A model generated the notes under the pieces. It had not been told where the DNA came from. It searched no databases and was given only the letters and a program-made list of their open reading frames with translations. From assembly GCF_018991925.1 (NCBI RefSeq), contig NW_024737068.1:8105613-8169612 (forward strand): a stretch of 64,000 nucleotides of DNA, in the 5' to 3' direction. The stretch's first letter is position 1. Every line of letters starts with the position of its first letter. Shown here in pieces: positions 47,165-58,604 of the stretch. Source of the stretch: Homarus americanus. Its lineage: Eukaryota > Arthropoda > Malacostraca > Decapoda > Nephropidae. Both the position numbers and the translations under genes were made by a program.

Positions 47165-47800
47165 GCGAAAATATTAACATTATCAATAAATGTACAACAG
47201 TGAAGGAGGAGGACGGACACTGTCGTCTAGCGGGATGAGAGAACCACTGGCGCAAATTATTACCCAGGTCTCTAACTCACAATTTAGGTCGGGTGCAAAA
47301 AAAAAAAAGAAGCCAGGAAGAAAATATAATATATATTCTTATAAAATATTTGTGGACTGTGACTTATGATTTGGGTTTCTTTATAAAATTATTGAGGTTT
47401 ATTAATAGAAATAGGAGTTTTATCATAATATTGTCCTCTGTATAAAATTCTTAAATTCCTTAAAATAAAATAAAATATTTGGTTGTAAAATAATGGATTT
47501 CGTTTAAATTCTAAGGTTTTCAGTCATAAAATAATGTGTTTATTTTACTAGTGAAAAAAGACAAAATTTTATATATCCTGAATCAAATATAACACTGACG
47601 AAAAACTAATCCCCGACGGACTTAAATCACACTTCAAAATAAAAATCCACAGGAAACAATCCATCCATCAGTCAGGTCAGGAAAGGTGACCCCACAGGCT
47701 GAGTAGAAGCAGCACCCACCAGTAACAATTGTGATTACGTGAAACAGTGTCCGTCACGTCACATCATTTTTACACACTGCATCATTACCTAACTACCCTC
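47162..47800. other. AT-rich unique DNA, no gene seen
   Basis: No array or coding signal. Confidence 0.5.
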
Positions 47801-48113
47801 CTCCTCCTCCTCTTCATACTCTTCCTGCTCTTCCTCTTCCTCCTCTTCCACTTATTCTACGTTCTTTCTCTTCCTCCTCTTCCTCTTATCGTACCTTCTT
47901 CCTCTTCCTTATCTTCCTCTTCCTCTTATGCTACCTTCTAACTCTTCCTCATCTTCCTCTTATTACACTGCCTTCCCCTTCCTGGTAGTCTTCATCCTCC
48001 TCTTCCTTTTATTATACCTTCTTCTCTTCCTCTTTTTCCTCTTCCTCATCTTCTTCTTCTTCCTCCTCCTCTTCCGTATCTTCCTCCTCCTCCTCTTCCT
48101 CCATCTTCGAGTA
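47801..48113 (+). repeat. Polypyrimidine (TCTTCC/TCC)n tract
   Basis: About 310 bp of CTTCCTCTTCCTCCTC words with occasional TTAT-TAC breaks. Confidence 0.88.
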
Positions 48114-48189
48114 CCTTCTACCATCATAGAAACACAAATACACACGTTGACTCTTATGCCAAGTCAGACGGTCAAGAACCTCCTTCAGA

Positions 48190-48432
48190 ACATCACCTAC
48201 AACCTCCAACAAACAGTTTTCATCCACCTACAACCTCCAACAAACAGTTTTCATCCACCTACAACCTCCAACAACCAGTTTTTATCCATCTACAACCTCC
48301 AACAACCAGTTTTTATCCATCTACAACTTTCAACAAACAGTTTTCATCCACCTACAACCTCCAACAAACAGTTTTCATCCACCTACAACCTCCAACAAAC
48401 AGTTTTCATCCACCTACAACCTCCACGAAACT
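48190..48432. repeat. 31-bp minisatellite, about eight copies
   Basis: The unit has TACAACCTCCAACAAACAGT and TTTCATCCACC. Variants ACCAGT and TTATCCATC occur in adjacent units. Confidence 0.94.
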
Positions 48433-48479
48433 GCACCCACCTATACCCTTTCATCATATTGTCACCACAGTAACCACTC

Positions 48480-48735
48480 TACACACCACAACCGCCACCT
48501 ACAGCAGCCACTTACAGCCCACAACAGCCACCTACAGCCCACAACAGCACCCACAGCCCACAGCAGCCACCCACAGCCCACAGCTACCTCTAGCCCACAG
48601 AAGCCACCCACAGCCCACAGCAGCCACTACAGCCCACAGCAGCCACTCTACAGCCCACAGCAGCCACTTCAGCCCACAGCAGCCACCTACAGCCCACAGC
48701 AGCCACCTACAACCCACAGCAGCCACCCTCCCGCC
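48480..48735. repeat. 20-bp minisatellite, about 13 copies
   Basis: The unit is CAGCCCACAGCAGCCACCTA with single-base indels in several copies. Confidence 0.93.
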
Positions 48736-48819
48736 CACAGCCGGACGTATGGACCGCTACACACCGTAGAGTAAGTAAACCATAAGAATGAAATATTTTG
48801 ACGTTAATGCTCTCCCCTC

Positions 48820-49065
48820 CCCTGTAGTCACCCTCCAATTCCTCCCCACCTCTTCCCCTCCTCCAATATGCTCCCCTTATGGTCACCCTCCAATTCCTCC
48901 CCTCCTCCTCCTCCTCCCTTCCCTCCCTCCCCAATTTGATCACCCTATAGTCACCCTCCAGGCTCCCTCCCCCCACCTCCCTCTCTCCCCTGATATGCTC
49001 CCCGTAAGGTCACCCCACAAGGCTCCTCCCCTCTCCCCTCCCTCTCCTCCCCTCCTGACCACCAC
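48820..49065. repeat. C-rich tandem repeat of about 60 bp
   Basis: GTCACCCTCCAATTCCTCCC / GTCACCCTCCAGGCTCC / GTCACCCCACAAGGCTCC recur with CCTCC filler and ATATGCTCCCC. Confidence 0.75.
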
Positions 49066-49608
49066 ACATCCGGGTCCCCCACTCATGTATATAGAGATAG
49101 GTAAAGGTATGGCTAATGTCTCACACGTCTCATCAATAATGTCTAAGTCTTCGTTGATCTTGTAGCTATCGACTCAGGTCCGGTTCACAATCTGCCATCG
49201 CTAAAGACCCGGACATACCGAAGCCCTCATACAAAAAAAATAATAATACTAAAACAAAAAAAATAAAAAATAAAGATAAAAAAATAAAAATAAAATAAAA
49301 AATAAAAATAAAATCGAATTAAAAAATTACATGTCCAATAAAATTTACCTGTGTATACTGAAATAATGATTTTTCTGTAATTATAAAACAAATCAGCCCT
49401 CATACGCGAAACAAAATGTATCTAGGTCATGAGAGGCAGATTTTAGGCTGAAAGACGTCACATGTAAATAGGGCAATAGCCATCTTAGTATTGAGATAAT
49501 CATAAAAAAGTAACATTATTTTATGCTTTATATTCGTAAAGTAACTAATGTTTATAACTGCTTAAGAAATAAATTAGTTTAGAGAATTACTATCATAGAC
49601 AACTGCTG
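49066..49608. other. AT-rich stretch, no gene seen
   Basis: A-rich AAATAAAA filler at about 49240-49318. Confidence 0.5.
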
Positions 49609-49660
49609 TATGTATGTATGTATGTATGTATGTATGTATGTATGTATGTATGTATGTATC
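49609..49660. repeat. (GTAT)n microsatellite
   Basis: 13 units. Confidence 0.97.
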
Positions 49661-49859
49661 ACGTACTAACGTTATCCACTAATCCGGAGAAATACTTGGG
49701 ATAATCTACTAATTTAGGTTAACACGACAAAATTAACACTCATTCCGGAAAGTCACTGTAGTTATTAACTAATTAAGATAACTTGGTAAGTATAATTAGC
49801 CACAGATAGAACCACTGGAGGTATTAGCTTGACTCAACACAGCTAACGAGTGTCCTGGA

Positions 49860-50135
49860 TTTGCACATGAAACTTGTATAAATAAAATTAACTAGTCGCT
49901 TAAACAGCCTCTTCAACTAAGTGTTATTTTAGCTTGATGCAATAAAGCTATTCATTCATTTAACCCCCCCCTCCCTCCCCCAGCAAAGTGTTACATTAAT
50001 TTTGCGTATAGTAAAGCTAACCAGTCACTCCAACAAGCACCTCAGCTAAGTGTTACGTTAGCTTGGCGTATAGTAAAGCTAACCAGTCACTCCAACAAGC
50101 ACCTCAGCTAAGTGTTACGTTAGCTTGACGCGCGT
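49860..50135. repeat. 62-bp tandem repeat, about four copies
   Basis: The last two copies (about 50003-50135) are nearly identical and share TAAAGCTAACCAGTCACTCC and AGCTAAGTGTTACGTTAGCT. Earlier copies are eroded. Confidence 0.85.
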
Positions 50136-50271
50136 ACGGCCCATTAAGCTTTAGTAGTGTTTATAATAGGCCTGTGAGAGAGCCATTGGGTTAATGAAGG
50201 TTCTCTGCCTTAATCACTGGTCATAAACAACACCCTGGATGGAGTCATGGGCGTAGGAGGGTCGCTGATCA

Positions 50272-50273
<2 letters not shown>

Positions 50274-50327
<54 letters not shown>
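50274..50327. repeat. (GT)n microsatellite
   Basis: About 26 units. Confidence 0.97.
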
Positions 50328-50329
<2 letters not shown>

Positions 50330-50769
50330 AGTGCTCCATCTACAGTTTATATGTAAGAGACCATTTAGTACGACACTACAGTAATTATATGAAACAATTT
50401 GAGTTTGAACATTAAGAGAATTGACGTTTTTAAACACACCTCAAATCTTCTCACCTGGAATCTTGTTAATCAGTATCAACAAACAGATTCACTCTCGCTA
50501 CCTTACGTCGTTATAGTGTGACCCCCTAACTGCAGACATGAGAAAGTATCCAACTCACTTTACCTATTACAAAGATATGGATTCTTGAAGGCTAGTAAGT
50601 TAAATTCTTATCGGTAATTGGAGATGTCAGAACGTATTTAATTGGCTTACTTAACTTAACTTAAACTTTGTCCCGACTATTACAAGCTTATGACAATAAG
50701 CTTGTTCTGAGTGTAAAATGATGACAGGAAGAAGCTTATCTGATTGTGACAACACCCAGACCACAATTA

Positions 50770-50770
<1 letters not shown>
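50328..50770. other. Unique DNA, no gene seen
   Basis: Nothing recognised. Confidence 0.5.

Positions 50771-50836
<66 letters not shown>
50771..50836. repeat. (CT)n microsatellite
   Basis: 32 units. Confidence 0.97.
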
Positions 50837-50839
<3 letters not shown>

Positions 50840-50969
50840 GTTAAGTATCTTTTTGAGCGCGACGATGAATCTCATTTTCCCTCCACGGACAGAAGTTCAC
50901 GGACAGTAATCTCCCATCGTTCATCACAGTGGCGCCTTCCTCAAATTACCAGGTGGAGACGGCTAGGAA

Positions 50970-51062
50970 TCCCCCCCTCCACTTCCCTCCACCTCCCCTC
51001 TACACCCCTCTCTCCCCCCCCCCTTTAGATACTGTCCCAACACCCACCCCCCCTCCCTCCCT
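50970..51062 (+). repeat. C-rich tract
   Basis: Runs of 4-9 C with T and A breaks. Confidence 0.8.
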
Positions 51063-51089
51063 ATGCGCGTGGCAACAAAGAACTCAACA

Positions 51090-51530
51090 ACGAATACTGA
51101 AAGGGTGAAGAGGAGGAAGAGTGAAGAGGGGTGAGAAAGTAGGGAAGATTGAGAGGGAGAAGAATGAAAGAGAGGGTTGAATGGTGGGGGGAATTGATAG
51201 GTAAAAATGGGATGGGGAAGATTGAAGAAAGAAAGGAGAGTGAAGAGAGTAAAGTGAAGAAGAAGGAAGCCTGAAGAGGGGGTGGGATAAAGAGGGGGGT
51301 GAAGAGTGCGGAGGATTGAAGTGGGGGATGGGTGAAGTGCTGTGAGGGGCGAAGAGAGAGAGGGATGAAGAGAGGAAGGGAAGAGTGAGTTAGATAGGGG
51401 AGATGAAGAAGAGGAGGGGGTAAAGAGGGGGTGAGGAGCAGTGAAGAGAAGCGGGAGGGGTGAGGAGCAGTGAAGAGAAGCGGGAGGGGTGAGGAGCAGT
51501 GAAGAGAAGCGGGAGGGGTGAGGGGGAGTC
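51090..51530 (+). repeat. Polypurine tract with a 29-bp repeat at its end
   Basis: About 440 bp mainly G and A on the plus strand, directly after a C-rich tract. From 51433 to 51520 a unit GGGTGAGGAGCAGTGAAGAG plus AAGCGGGAG is present three times. Confidence 0.88.
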
Positions 51531-51934
51531 ACAAATCTATTCAATAAATCACCAATTAATAACACAGTCGCATTGAAGGTGTAGAATGGAGACTGCCAAT
51601 AATTATAATAAAAACACCATCGGAATCATTTAGGAACTGATGTCTACAAAAGCTACATATCTCTGACTTCAGAACCCGAATCAGTTGTTTAGATTTTGTC
51701 TTTGTGAGAGTTTGAGCGAAATGGAATACCTGAAAACAACACAAAATTTTTTTATAGTTTGAGTCAAAATCTTTTTGATTGGGGAAATGGTAATTATTTC
51801 TAAACAGCATTAGCAGTTTAAACACCACAACTAAGGGATAAGAAAAAATCTTCGTAACTTGATAGAGGAAAATAATTAACAATCAGAGTAAGATAAAATT
51901 TAGGGCAATGAAAAAAGTGATACTGGGTCACATG
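51531..51934. other. Unique AT-rich DNA
   Basis: A minus-strand open frame (51882 to 51556) has no recognisable domain; left uncalled. Confidence 0.4.
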
Positions 51935-52085
51935 GACACGACTGACCCCCAGGGACAGTGTCGACACAGCTCACTACTAATACGACAGGAGGCAGTATGG
52001 CCGACACTCGGAACTAAGAGTATTAAGAGATCAATCCAATGTCCCTCGGAACAGGAGGTGAGTGCTGTTACCACACAACCACCGC
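51935..52085 (-). mobile_element. Eroded tRNA-like (SINE) candidate
   Basis: Minus-strand GTGTGGTAACAGCAC (52076-52062) resembles an A-box region and TGGATTGATCTC (52038-52027) a B-box. There is no clear tail or target duplication. Confidence 0.3.
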
Positions 52086-52415
52086 ACTACCTAAAAGTTA
52101 ACTACAATAATATCAGAACCTAATTCAACATGTTCAGAAAAATAGGTATCAAGACTAACAAGGGTGGGCTAAAATAGGTCAGTTATTGCGTTAAGCTGCA
52201 CTTGAAAAACTATCCCTCACGCGAAAAATATCCATAAGTCAGTTCTGGTAAATTAAAGACAGTAAAAACATTTTACTCTCGAATGAACAGCTACATATAA
52301 CAACATACACCGATGAACAGCCATACACATAATGCTCACACGTTTACTCCAACGTGGAAGAGAAAACGCACACACACACGCAGTAACAATTTTGTCGTCG
52401 GCGTCATCTTCGAAC

Positions 52416-52425
52416 GAGGTGGAGA

Positions 52426-52459
<34 letters not shown>

Positions 52460-52480
52460 GGAGGAGGAGGAGGAGGAGGA
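52416..52480. repeat. (GGA)n purine tract
   Basis: About 21 GAGGA-type triplets. Confidence 0.93.
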
Positions 52481-52614
52481 CTATTGGCGTGTTTACCTTA
52501 TGATCAATTATTATAGGGTAAATAGAGGGGCAGAAACCAACCGTGTTTACACTGGCTGCACCTTATTACCTTGTCTTCCGCCCTCTCCCACGCTGCCATA
52601 TCAAGGTGAATCGT

Positions 52615-53115
52615 GGGAGGTCTAGAGGTGGATGGGATGGAAGATCTGGAGGTAAATGGGATGGAGGTCTGGAGGTAGATGAGATGAAGGTATGGAAGTG
52701 GATGGGATGGGGGTCTGGAGGTAAATGGGATGGAGGTCTGGAGGTAGATGAGATGGAGGTCCGGAGGTAGATGAGATGAAGGTATGGAAGTGGATGGGAT
52801 GGAGGTCTGGGGTAGATGAGATGAAGGTATGGAAGTGGATGGGATGGGGGCCTGGAGGTAAATGGGATGGAGACCTGGAGGTAAATGGGATGGAGGTCTG
52901 GAGGTAAATGGGATGAAGGTATGGAAGTGGATGGGATGGAGGTCTGGAGGTAGATGAGATGGAGACCTGGAGGTAAATGGGATGGAGGTCTGGAGGTAAA
53001 TGGGATGAAGGTATGGAAGTGGATGGGATGGAGGTCTGGAGGTAGATGAGATGGAGGTCCGGAGGTAGATGAGATGAAGGTATGGAAGTGGATGGGATGG
53101 AGGTCTGGAGGTAAA
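52615..53115. repeat. 23-bp minisatellite, about 21 copies, with higher-order order
   Basis: Unit types: GGTCTGGAGGTAAATGGGAT, GGTCTGGAGGTAGATGAGAT and GGTATGGAAGTGGATGGGAT, each preceded by GGA or GAA. The types follow one another in recurring blocks (for example AGATGAGATGAAGGTATGG). Stop-free minus-strand frames are artefacts. Confidence 0.94.
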
Positions 53116-53391
53116 TTCTCTTCACAACTAAGTGTAATACAAGAGCCATGAATGTTTCCTATATACGGTCTAATAAATACTGTAATACCTCCAATTAAAA
53201 ACTTCTCGTCAGCTACGTTCTAAATTACCTGTGAGGTGTTGTGAATAAGGTAGATGTTACTTTAGCTTACCTGTAACGATGATATCACACTACAAAAAAT
53301 AAAAACTCTTAAACTCATAGTGCTAATGTTTTTACAATGTTAAATTCGGGATTTTAATAACTATATGGAAATGAATCCACTAGTGAAGACA
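53116..53391. other. Unique spacer, no gene seen
   Basis: Nothing recognised. Confidence 0.5.
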
Positions 53392-53818
53392 TCCCTGAAG
53401 GTGTGGTATGAGGTAGTCTTCCTGAAGGTGTTGTGGTATGAGGTAGTCTTCCTGAAGGAGTTGTGGTATGAGGTAGTCTTCCTGAAGGTGTTGTGGTATG
53501 AGGTAGTCTCCCTGAAGGTGTTGTGGTATGAGGTAGTCTTCCTGAAGGTGTGGTATGAGGTAGTCTTCCTGAAGGTGTTGTGGTATGAGGTAGTCTTCCT
53601 GAAGGTGTTGTGGTATGAGGTAGTCTCCCTGAAGGAGTTGTGGTATGAGGTAGTCTTCCTGAAGGTGTTGTGGTATGAGGTAGTCTTCCTGAAGGTGTTG
53701 TGGTATGAGGTAGTCTTCCTGAAGGTGTTGTGGTATGAGGTAGTCTTCCTGAAGGTGTTGTGGTATGAGGTAGTCTTCCTGAAGGTGTTGTGGTATGAGG
53801 TAGTCTTCCTGAAGGTGT
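53392..53818. repeat. 30-bp minisatellite, about 14 copies
   Basis: The unit contains GGTGTTGTGGTATGAGGTAG and TCTTCCTGAA. Two copies are shortened by three bases (GGTGTGGTATG), and a few have GAGTTG or TCTCC. All lengths stay multiples of three, so ten-residue peptide repeats are open in three minus-strand frames and one plus-strand frame. Confidence 0.95.
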
Positions 53819-54308
53819 AAACACGTAGCACAACTAATGACAATTATCACGATGTTATGAATGATATCACTCTAGATCAAACTAATATACGTGAACGTGT
53901 TAGGTAATTTTAACTCAGGTAATGTTTATTCACCTGGCTGAATCCTACGTAAGATTTAACAATTCATTACCCGAGGCTCCCAGCTGCGATAATGTCTGTG
54001 TAATTGGTAACTTCAAAAGAAACTTACCCATTTTTTCTCTGTTGTATTTTTTTTTTGGTCTGGTGAGTTACAGTTTATGTATCGCGTGTTTGTGGAGCCT
54101 TGATATCGGGTACAGTTCACCTCGTTCCCGACACCTTCATCTGTGTTTAACCTTTTGTAGGCAATTTTATGGGGTTCATATCAAGGGTTTAATTTTATTT
54201 TTTTCCTGTTTTGATGATCAGTTAAAGGGTTTAAAATTGGTGTTTATAGTTTTTTTGTGTTTATAGATACTGCACGTATGTTTTGGCCTCGCACGCACAG
54301 ACACGTAC
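53819..54308. other. Unique DNA, no gene seen
   Basis: The plus-strand frame 53922-54266 has no recognisable domain. Confidence 0.45.
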
Positions 54309-54426
<118 letters not shown>

Positions 54427-54520
54427 CACTAGATTGTGTTTGTGTTTGACTCTGCCTCCTCACATCTCCTCCGTCACTCCTACCTAAACCGGAGTTAGTA
54501 AGAATAGGTTATTGCGTTAG

Positions 54521-54522
<2 letters not shown>

Positions 54523-54559
<37 letters not shown>
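54523..54559. repeat. (CT)n microsatellite
   Basis: 18 units. Confidence 0.96.
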
Positions 54560-54561
<2 letters not shown>

Positions 54562-55047
54562 CTTAACGAACTAAAAAAAAATCCCTCGACTTGATAAAAC
54601 ATTCTTGTCAGGTCAGGAAAGACGAGCATCTGACTTAATAAATAAATAAAGCAAAAAATTACTTGTTCACACTAAGTTAATCAGAAGTAAAATGTTGAGA
54701 ACGTCTTTGGCTGGCAGGTCAATAATTATACCAACAGTGAATCATTCTTCCTATACTTCCCAATACACTCGGAGGAATCAGTTGATTTAATGGTATTTTT
54801 TTTTGTGTGTTTAAGTTCAAGTTCGATCTTGGGTTATAGTGAGGGTATCTATGAAACCAGAACTAATATAATCGACAGTTGTGTTAATTAATGTGTCAAA
54901 GTGTCTGGAAAAGCAAATTGGCTAAACCTGTTCTTACGTGGATGAGAGAATAAATAGCGTGTGTGTTTTTAATCTACGTTTGTGTTTAGTTAACTCAATA
55001 TGAGGTACCTTTATTGACCTGACTGATAAGATTATTTTTAGTTAGTA
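54560..55047. other. AT-rich unique DNA, no gene seen
   Basis: Nothing recognised. Confidence 0.5.
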
Positions 55048-55209
55048 AAGGTTAGGTTAGGTTAGGTGAGGTGAGGTGAGGTAAGGTTAGGTTAGGTTAG
55101 GTGAGGTGAGGTGAGGTGAGGTGAGGTGAGGTTAGGTTAGGTTATGTTAGGTTATGTTAGGTTATGTTAGGTTATGTTAGGTTAGGTTAGGTTAGGTTAG
55201 GTTAGGTTA
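55048..55209. repeat. Interstitial (TTAGG)n block with variant sub-blocks, 162 bp
   Basis: About 32 pentamers arranged in runs: TTAGG, then TGAGG, TTAGG, TGAGG (about six), TTAGG, alternating TTATG/TTAGG (about four pairs), then TTAGG. Variants occur in homogeneous runs. Confidence 0.95.
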
Positions 55210-56046
55210 AATTATACACCTATGATGACAGATGTTAAATACGTATGAATCATAATTTTCAAACTCTCTATAACTAACATAATTACGAATCTAAAATACG
55301 CCCTAAATGACCATAGTTGTAACAGCGTCATTATTACATTACAACATCACGGGTTCAACCCCTTCTTACTCTCCTTGGTCGTGTAATAACAGGTTGGTGG
55401 TTTATGGGACGGTGATGGGCGGGTGACTGTACTTTTTGCATCCACCTAACCTAAACCTGATGCTACTGACATGATACTTTCTTGAGGACGTCAGTAGAGG
55501 TACTTTCGTCTAAGTTAACGTAAATATGCTGTAAAGTCACACATGTATATATAGTTACTCACGGCATATATTATTTTATAATATATCTATATTATATACT
55601 TTCAACCTACTTTATTAAATATTATTCACAACAAGACTACGGTATATATTAGTTAACGATCTTTTTTTTTTCATATTAAAGTCATGCATAACTCGTTCAC
55701 ACTTTTCAGATTCTGCTTTAATTACTTATCATGTATCAACAGAAAATTCGAGTATTAATCTTTTTATTATTTAATTTAACTCTGATGTACATACTACGTT
55801 ATTCATTTCTATTTATGATTCCTATTTTAAGGTAACGCTATTTTCTTACATTCTACTATGTCACATCTTGTAGTTATTGGCTGTATATATTTTCTTATAA
55901 CCTACAGTTAGGGATATAACAAAGGCTCATCCGTGCATAACAAACAATTAGATTTTTTGACTACCCAAATTTAACATTAAGTAAAGGAGAAGTATTTTCC
56001 ACTCACTGAACTTGATAATGAACATATTTTATATTCAAATTTTGCA

Positions 56047-56047
<1 letters not shown>
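55210..56047. other. AT-rich unique DNA
   Basis: About 55315-55385 has a B-box-like GGGTTCAACCCCTT, possibly an old tRNA-like piece; too weak to call. No gene. Confidence 0.4.

Positions 56048-56114
<67 letters not shown>
56048..56114. repeat. (AT)n microsatellite
   Basis: 33 units. Confidence 0.97.
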
Positions 56115-56117
<3 letters not shown>

Positions 56118-56342
56118 TAATATTCTTACTGGCAAAATCTATCATGTAAAGTAAGGATTTTGCTTCTGGTGGAGTTCATAAGATAAAGATTTATTCATAA
56201 AGCTTGTGAGTATAAAAATATGATTGTCTGCTCAAAAAAATCCATAAAAAGATTCAAATTATATTTTGGAATCTAAAGATAAAAAAAATATACAAACAAA
56301 ATATTTACTGTACTTGCAATAACTAAATTCCGCAAGACTTTT

Positions 56343-56572
56343 CACCGACAAACTGCAAAGTCACTGTATTACCGTAAGAGTTTCGTACACAGAATCTACA
56401 GTCACTGTACCGTAAGACTGTCATACTAACGGAACCTACAGTCACTCGATACCGTATGACTGTCGTATTCACAGAACCTACAGTCACTCGATACCGTATG
56501 ACTGTCATACTCACAGAACCTACAGTCACTCGATACCGTATGAAGTGTCGTATCTACAGTCAACAGAGGTCT
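56343..56572. repeat. 42-bp tandem repeat, five copies
   Basis: GTCACT anchors at about 56359, 56401, 56441, 56483 and 56525. The unit carries CAGTCACTCGATACCGTATG and ACTGTCATACTCACAGAACC. Confidence 0.9.
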
Positions 56573-57547
56573 TCCCGGGTCGTACGCAGACAAGAGAAGA
56601 CCGCTACCCTCCTCACCCGCCGAAGGTGCAAGCTATGATACTTCCTTTCTCAAGTCGTATACCATCCTGCCTCTGTAATTACTGGGAGAAATATCGTCGG
56701 TAATGGGCATTACATATCTTGTCGGCCGCACTTAACACCACATCAGGAAGCTCTGGTCTATCCCCACACTGACTCCCTCTCGTCTGTTTCCTCCTTCGTG
56801 AGGTAAATAAATCCCCGGTAGGTAATCACCCGCCCTTACCGGAGAGTTAGCACCGGGTGTGGTGTTGGGGACAGCTGTGCGCTTCGTGGTCACGGGCTTG
56901 CCAATTTGTTTTTCCCGATATTTTGAGTTACTGCGGTGTTGTTTTGCCCGTCCTCAGAGTCCCAGGTGTGTGTGAGTGTATAATTTTAGTGTGTACGAGT
57001 GTGTGTGACTCGTGTACGTGTGTGTGACTCGTGTACATATGTTCTAATTATGATTAAACAGATGTGGTCTTTCCTTCAAACTCGTTTTCTATAATGAAGT
57101 GTACAAACGACTCGGTCCTTCTTGTCATCGACCAGCTTACATTCCTGGATGACTTCATGACAGACGACACTGTTCTGTTTACTACTAGTGGATGCCGAAC
57201 ACCAGCTTTCTTTGGTCTTATTTGAATTAATCGCCGGATCTAATAAAACTGATTATCATAAAACCATGATCGATCTTTTTTAAAAAAATAGATAAATAAA
57301 CTTTTTGACTTCAGAGGTTAAATACCGAACGCTTTCCCAAGTAGAAATAAGATAAAACATCTTCCTCACCGCCACTAGTTACAGGTTACTTCAGTCCCAA
57401 AGGAAAATGTCTAGTTTACCTTTAGACATAACACGCCATTCGCTCGTTCAGACATGATTTCCAGTGTTGTACCTTAATAAACTTGTAACTGTAAAGGTGA
57501 TACTGAGTCTCCTTACAGGTGACACCATCTCTCAACTTACATAAAAT
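56573..57547. other. Unique DNA, relatively GC-rich at 56660-56900
   Basis: No coding similarity recognised; could hold regulatory sequence but nothing shows it. Confidence 0.4.
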
Positions 57548-58172
57548 AGAACCAAAATTGATGAGGGTGATACAGAACCTATATCATCAACGTGAGAATA
57601 AAGGAAAGAGAAATAGAAAACGTGAGGTATAAAGTAAAGGCAGGGGTCAGGCAGGGTGGGATACTTTCACCCCCTCAGTTTATCTTATATAAGGGCCACT
57701 GCATGAAAGAAATATATTAGGAAAATGATGAGGAAACCACCATAACTTACTCTGGTGACGTAACAGTAATCCTTTAGAGTGAAAGAAACATACAAGCCAC
57801 CGTGGAGAAATGGAACAATGTACTTGGTGAAAAGGAGTTTTATAATCAACAAAACGTAAAAAAAAATTCTGAACGTAAGTAGATATATAAAAGAACGCTA
57901 CATCTATATATATTATACCTGGGAGTAATCTTTAATGAACACAATACACAGTAACTCGATCTTATTAAAAGTTAGTAAATATAATCGTAATATTAGTATG
58001 GTGTTTCCTATCCTTGAAGATACTATTATACCGATAAAATGTAAAATGATTATATAGGTCTTAAAATATGCAACACTATTTTAAGACCTATTTTAATGTA
58101 TGGGTCAGAGGCCTGTCCACACACAACTCCTATAGAATCTCAACTACAACCTGCTGAGATGATAAGTGTTCA
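57548..58172 (+). pseudogene. Decayed LINE reverse transcriptase, remnant 1
   Basis: Pieces in changing frames follow RT order: MRVIQNLYHQRE, then VKAGVRQGGILSP (57635-57672), a ruined YADD box (YSGDVTVIL, about 57748-57774), WNNVLGEK, YLGVIFNE (about 57917) and TILRPILMYGSEAC plus IESQLQPAEM (58075-58161). Several stops (TAG/TAA) and frameshifts; dead. The palm-to-thumb order and YGSEA motif are typical of non-LTR elements; clade not settled. Confidence 0.75.
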
Positions 58173-58176
58173 GGCT

Positions 58177-58178
<2 letters not shown>

Positions 58179-58235
<57 letters not shown>

Positions 58236-58243
58236 GTGTGTGT

Positions 58244-58304
<61 letters not shown>

Positions 58305-58308
58305 ATGT
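58179..58308. repeat. (GT)n microsatellite with three breaks
   Basis: About 62 GT units; breaks at TTTGCG, GTTATG and the final GCGTG. It follows remnant 1 directly. Confidence 0.97.
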
Positions 58309-58472
58309 ATATGTAAAACACAGTACATAATACGGTGCTTAATTGTATAAATGCATAAATAAATTATATGTAGTAATTATAGGTACTACAGGATAACACC
58401 AGATAACACAGTAGCCGCTATCAGGTGGTACACGAGAGCTTTGTGTTTTGGTCCTTCCACCTGGCCCAGCTG

Positions 58473-58497
58473 TGTGTGTGTGTGTGTGTGTGTGTGT
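58473..58497. repeat. (GT)n microsatellite
   Basis: About 12 units, followed by ATT/GTA triplets to about 58530. Confidence 0.93.
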
Positions 58498-58604
58498 ATT
58501 ACTATTATTATTATTAGTAGTAGTAGTGTAGTAATTATGTTACTCTCATTATCATTATTCTGCTTATTGACAACAGGAAGCTACAGTGATAGTAAATAAT
58601 AAAC

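Noticed and set aside
51556..51882. 108-codon minus-strand gene
   Set aside because: Has a Cys/Lys-rich tail but no known domain; not enough to call.
53392..53818. CRISPR-like array with 30-bp repeats
   Set aside because: Units are directly contiguous, with no unique spacers and no cas genes; the DNA is eukaryotic.
53354..53850. SGRLPHTTTP decapeptide repeat protein
   Set aside because: Open in three minus frames and one plus frame with no unique flanking domain; kept only as a finding to test.
55315..55385. tRNA gene from GGGTTCAACCCCTT
   Set aside because: Only a B-box-like word; no A box at proper distance and no acceptor stem.
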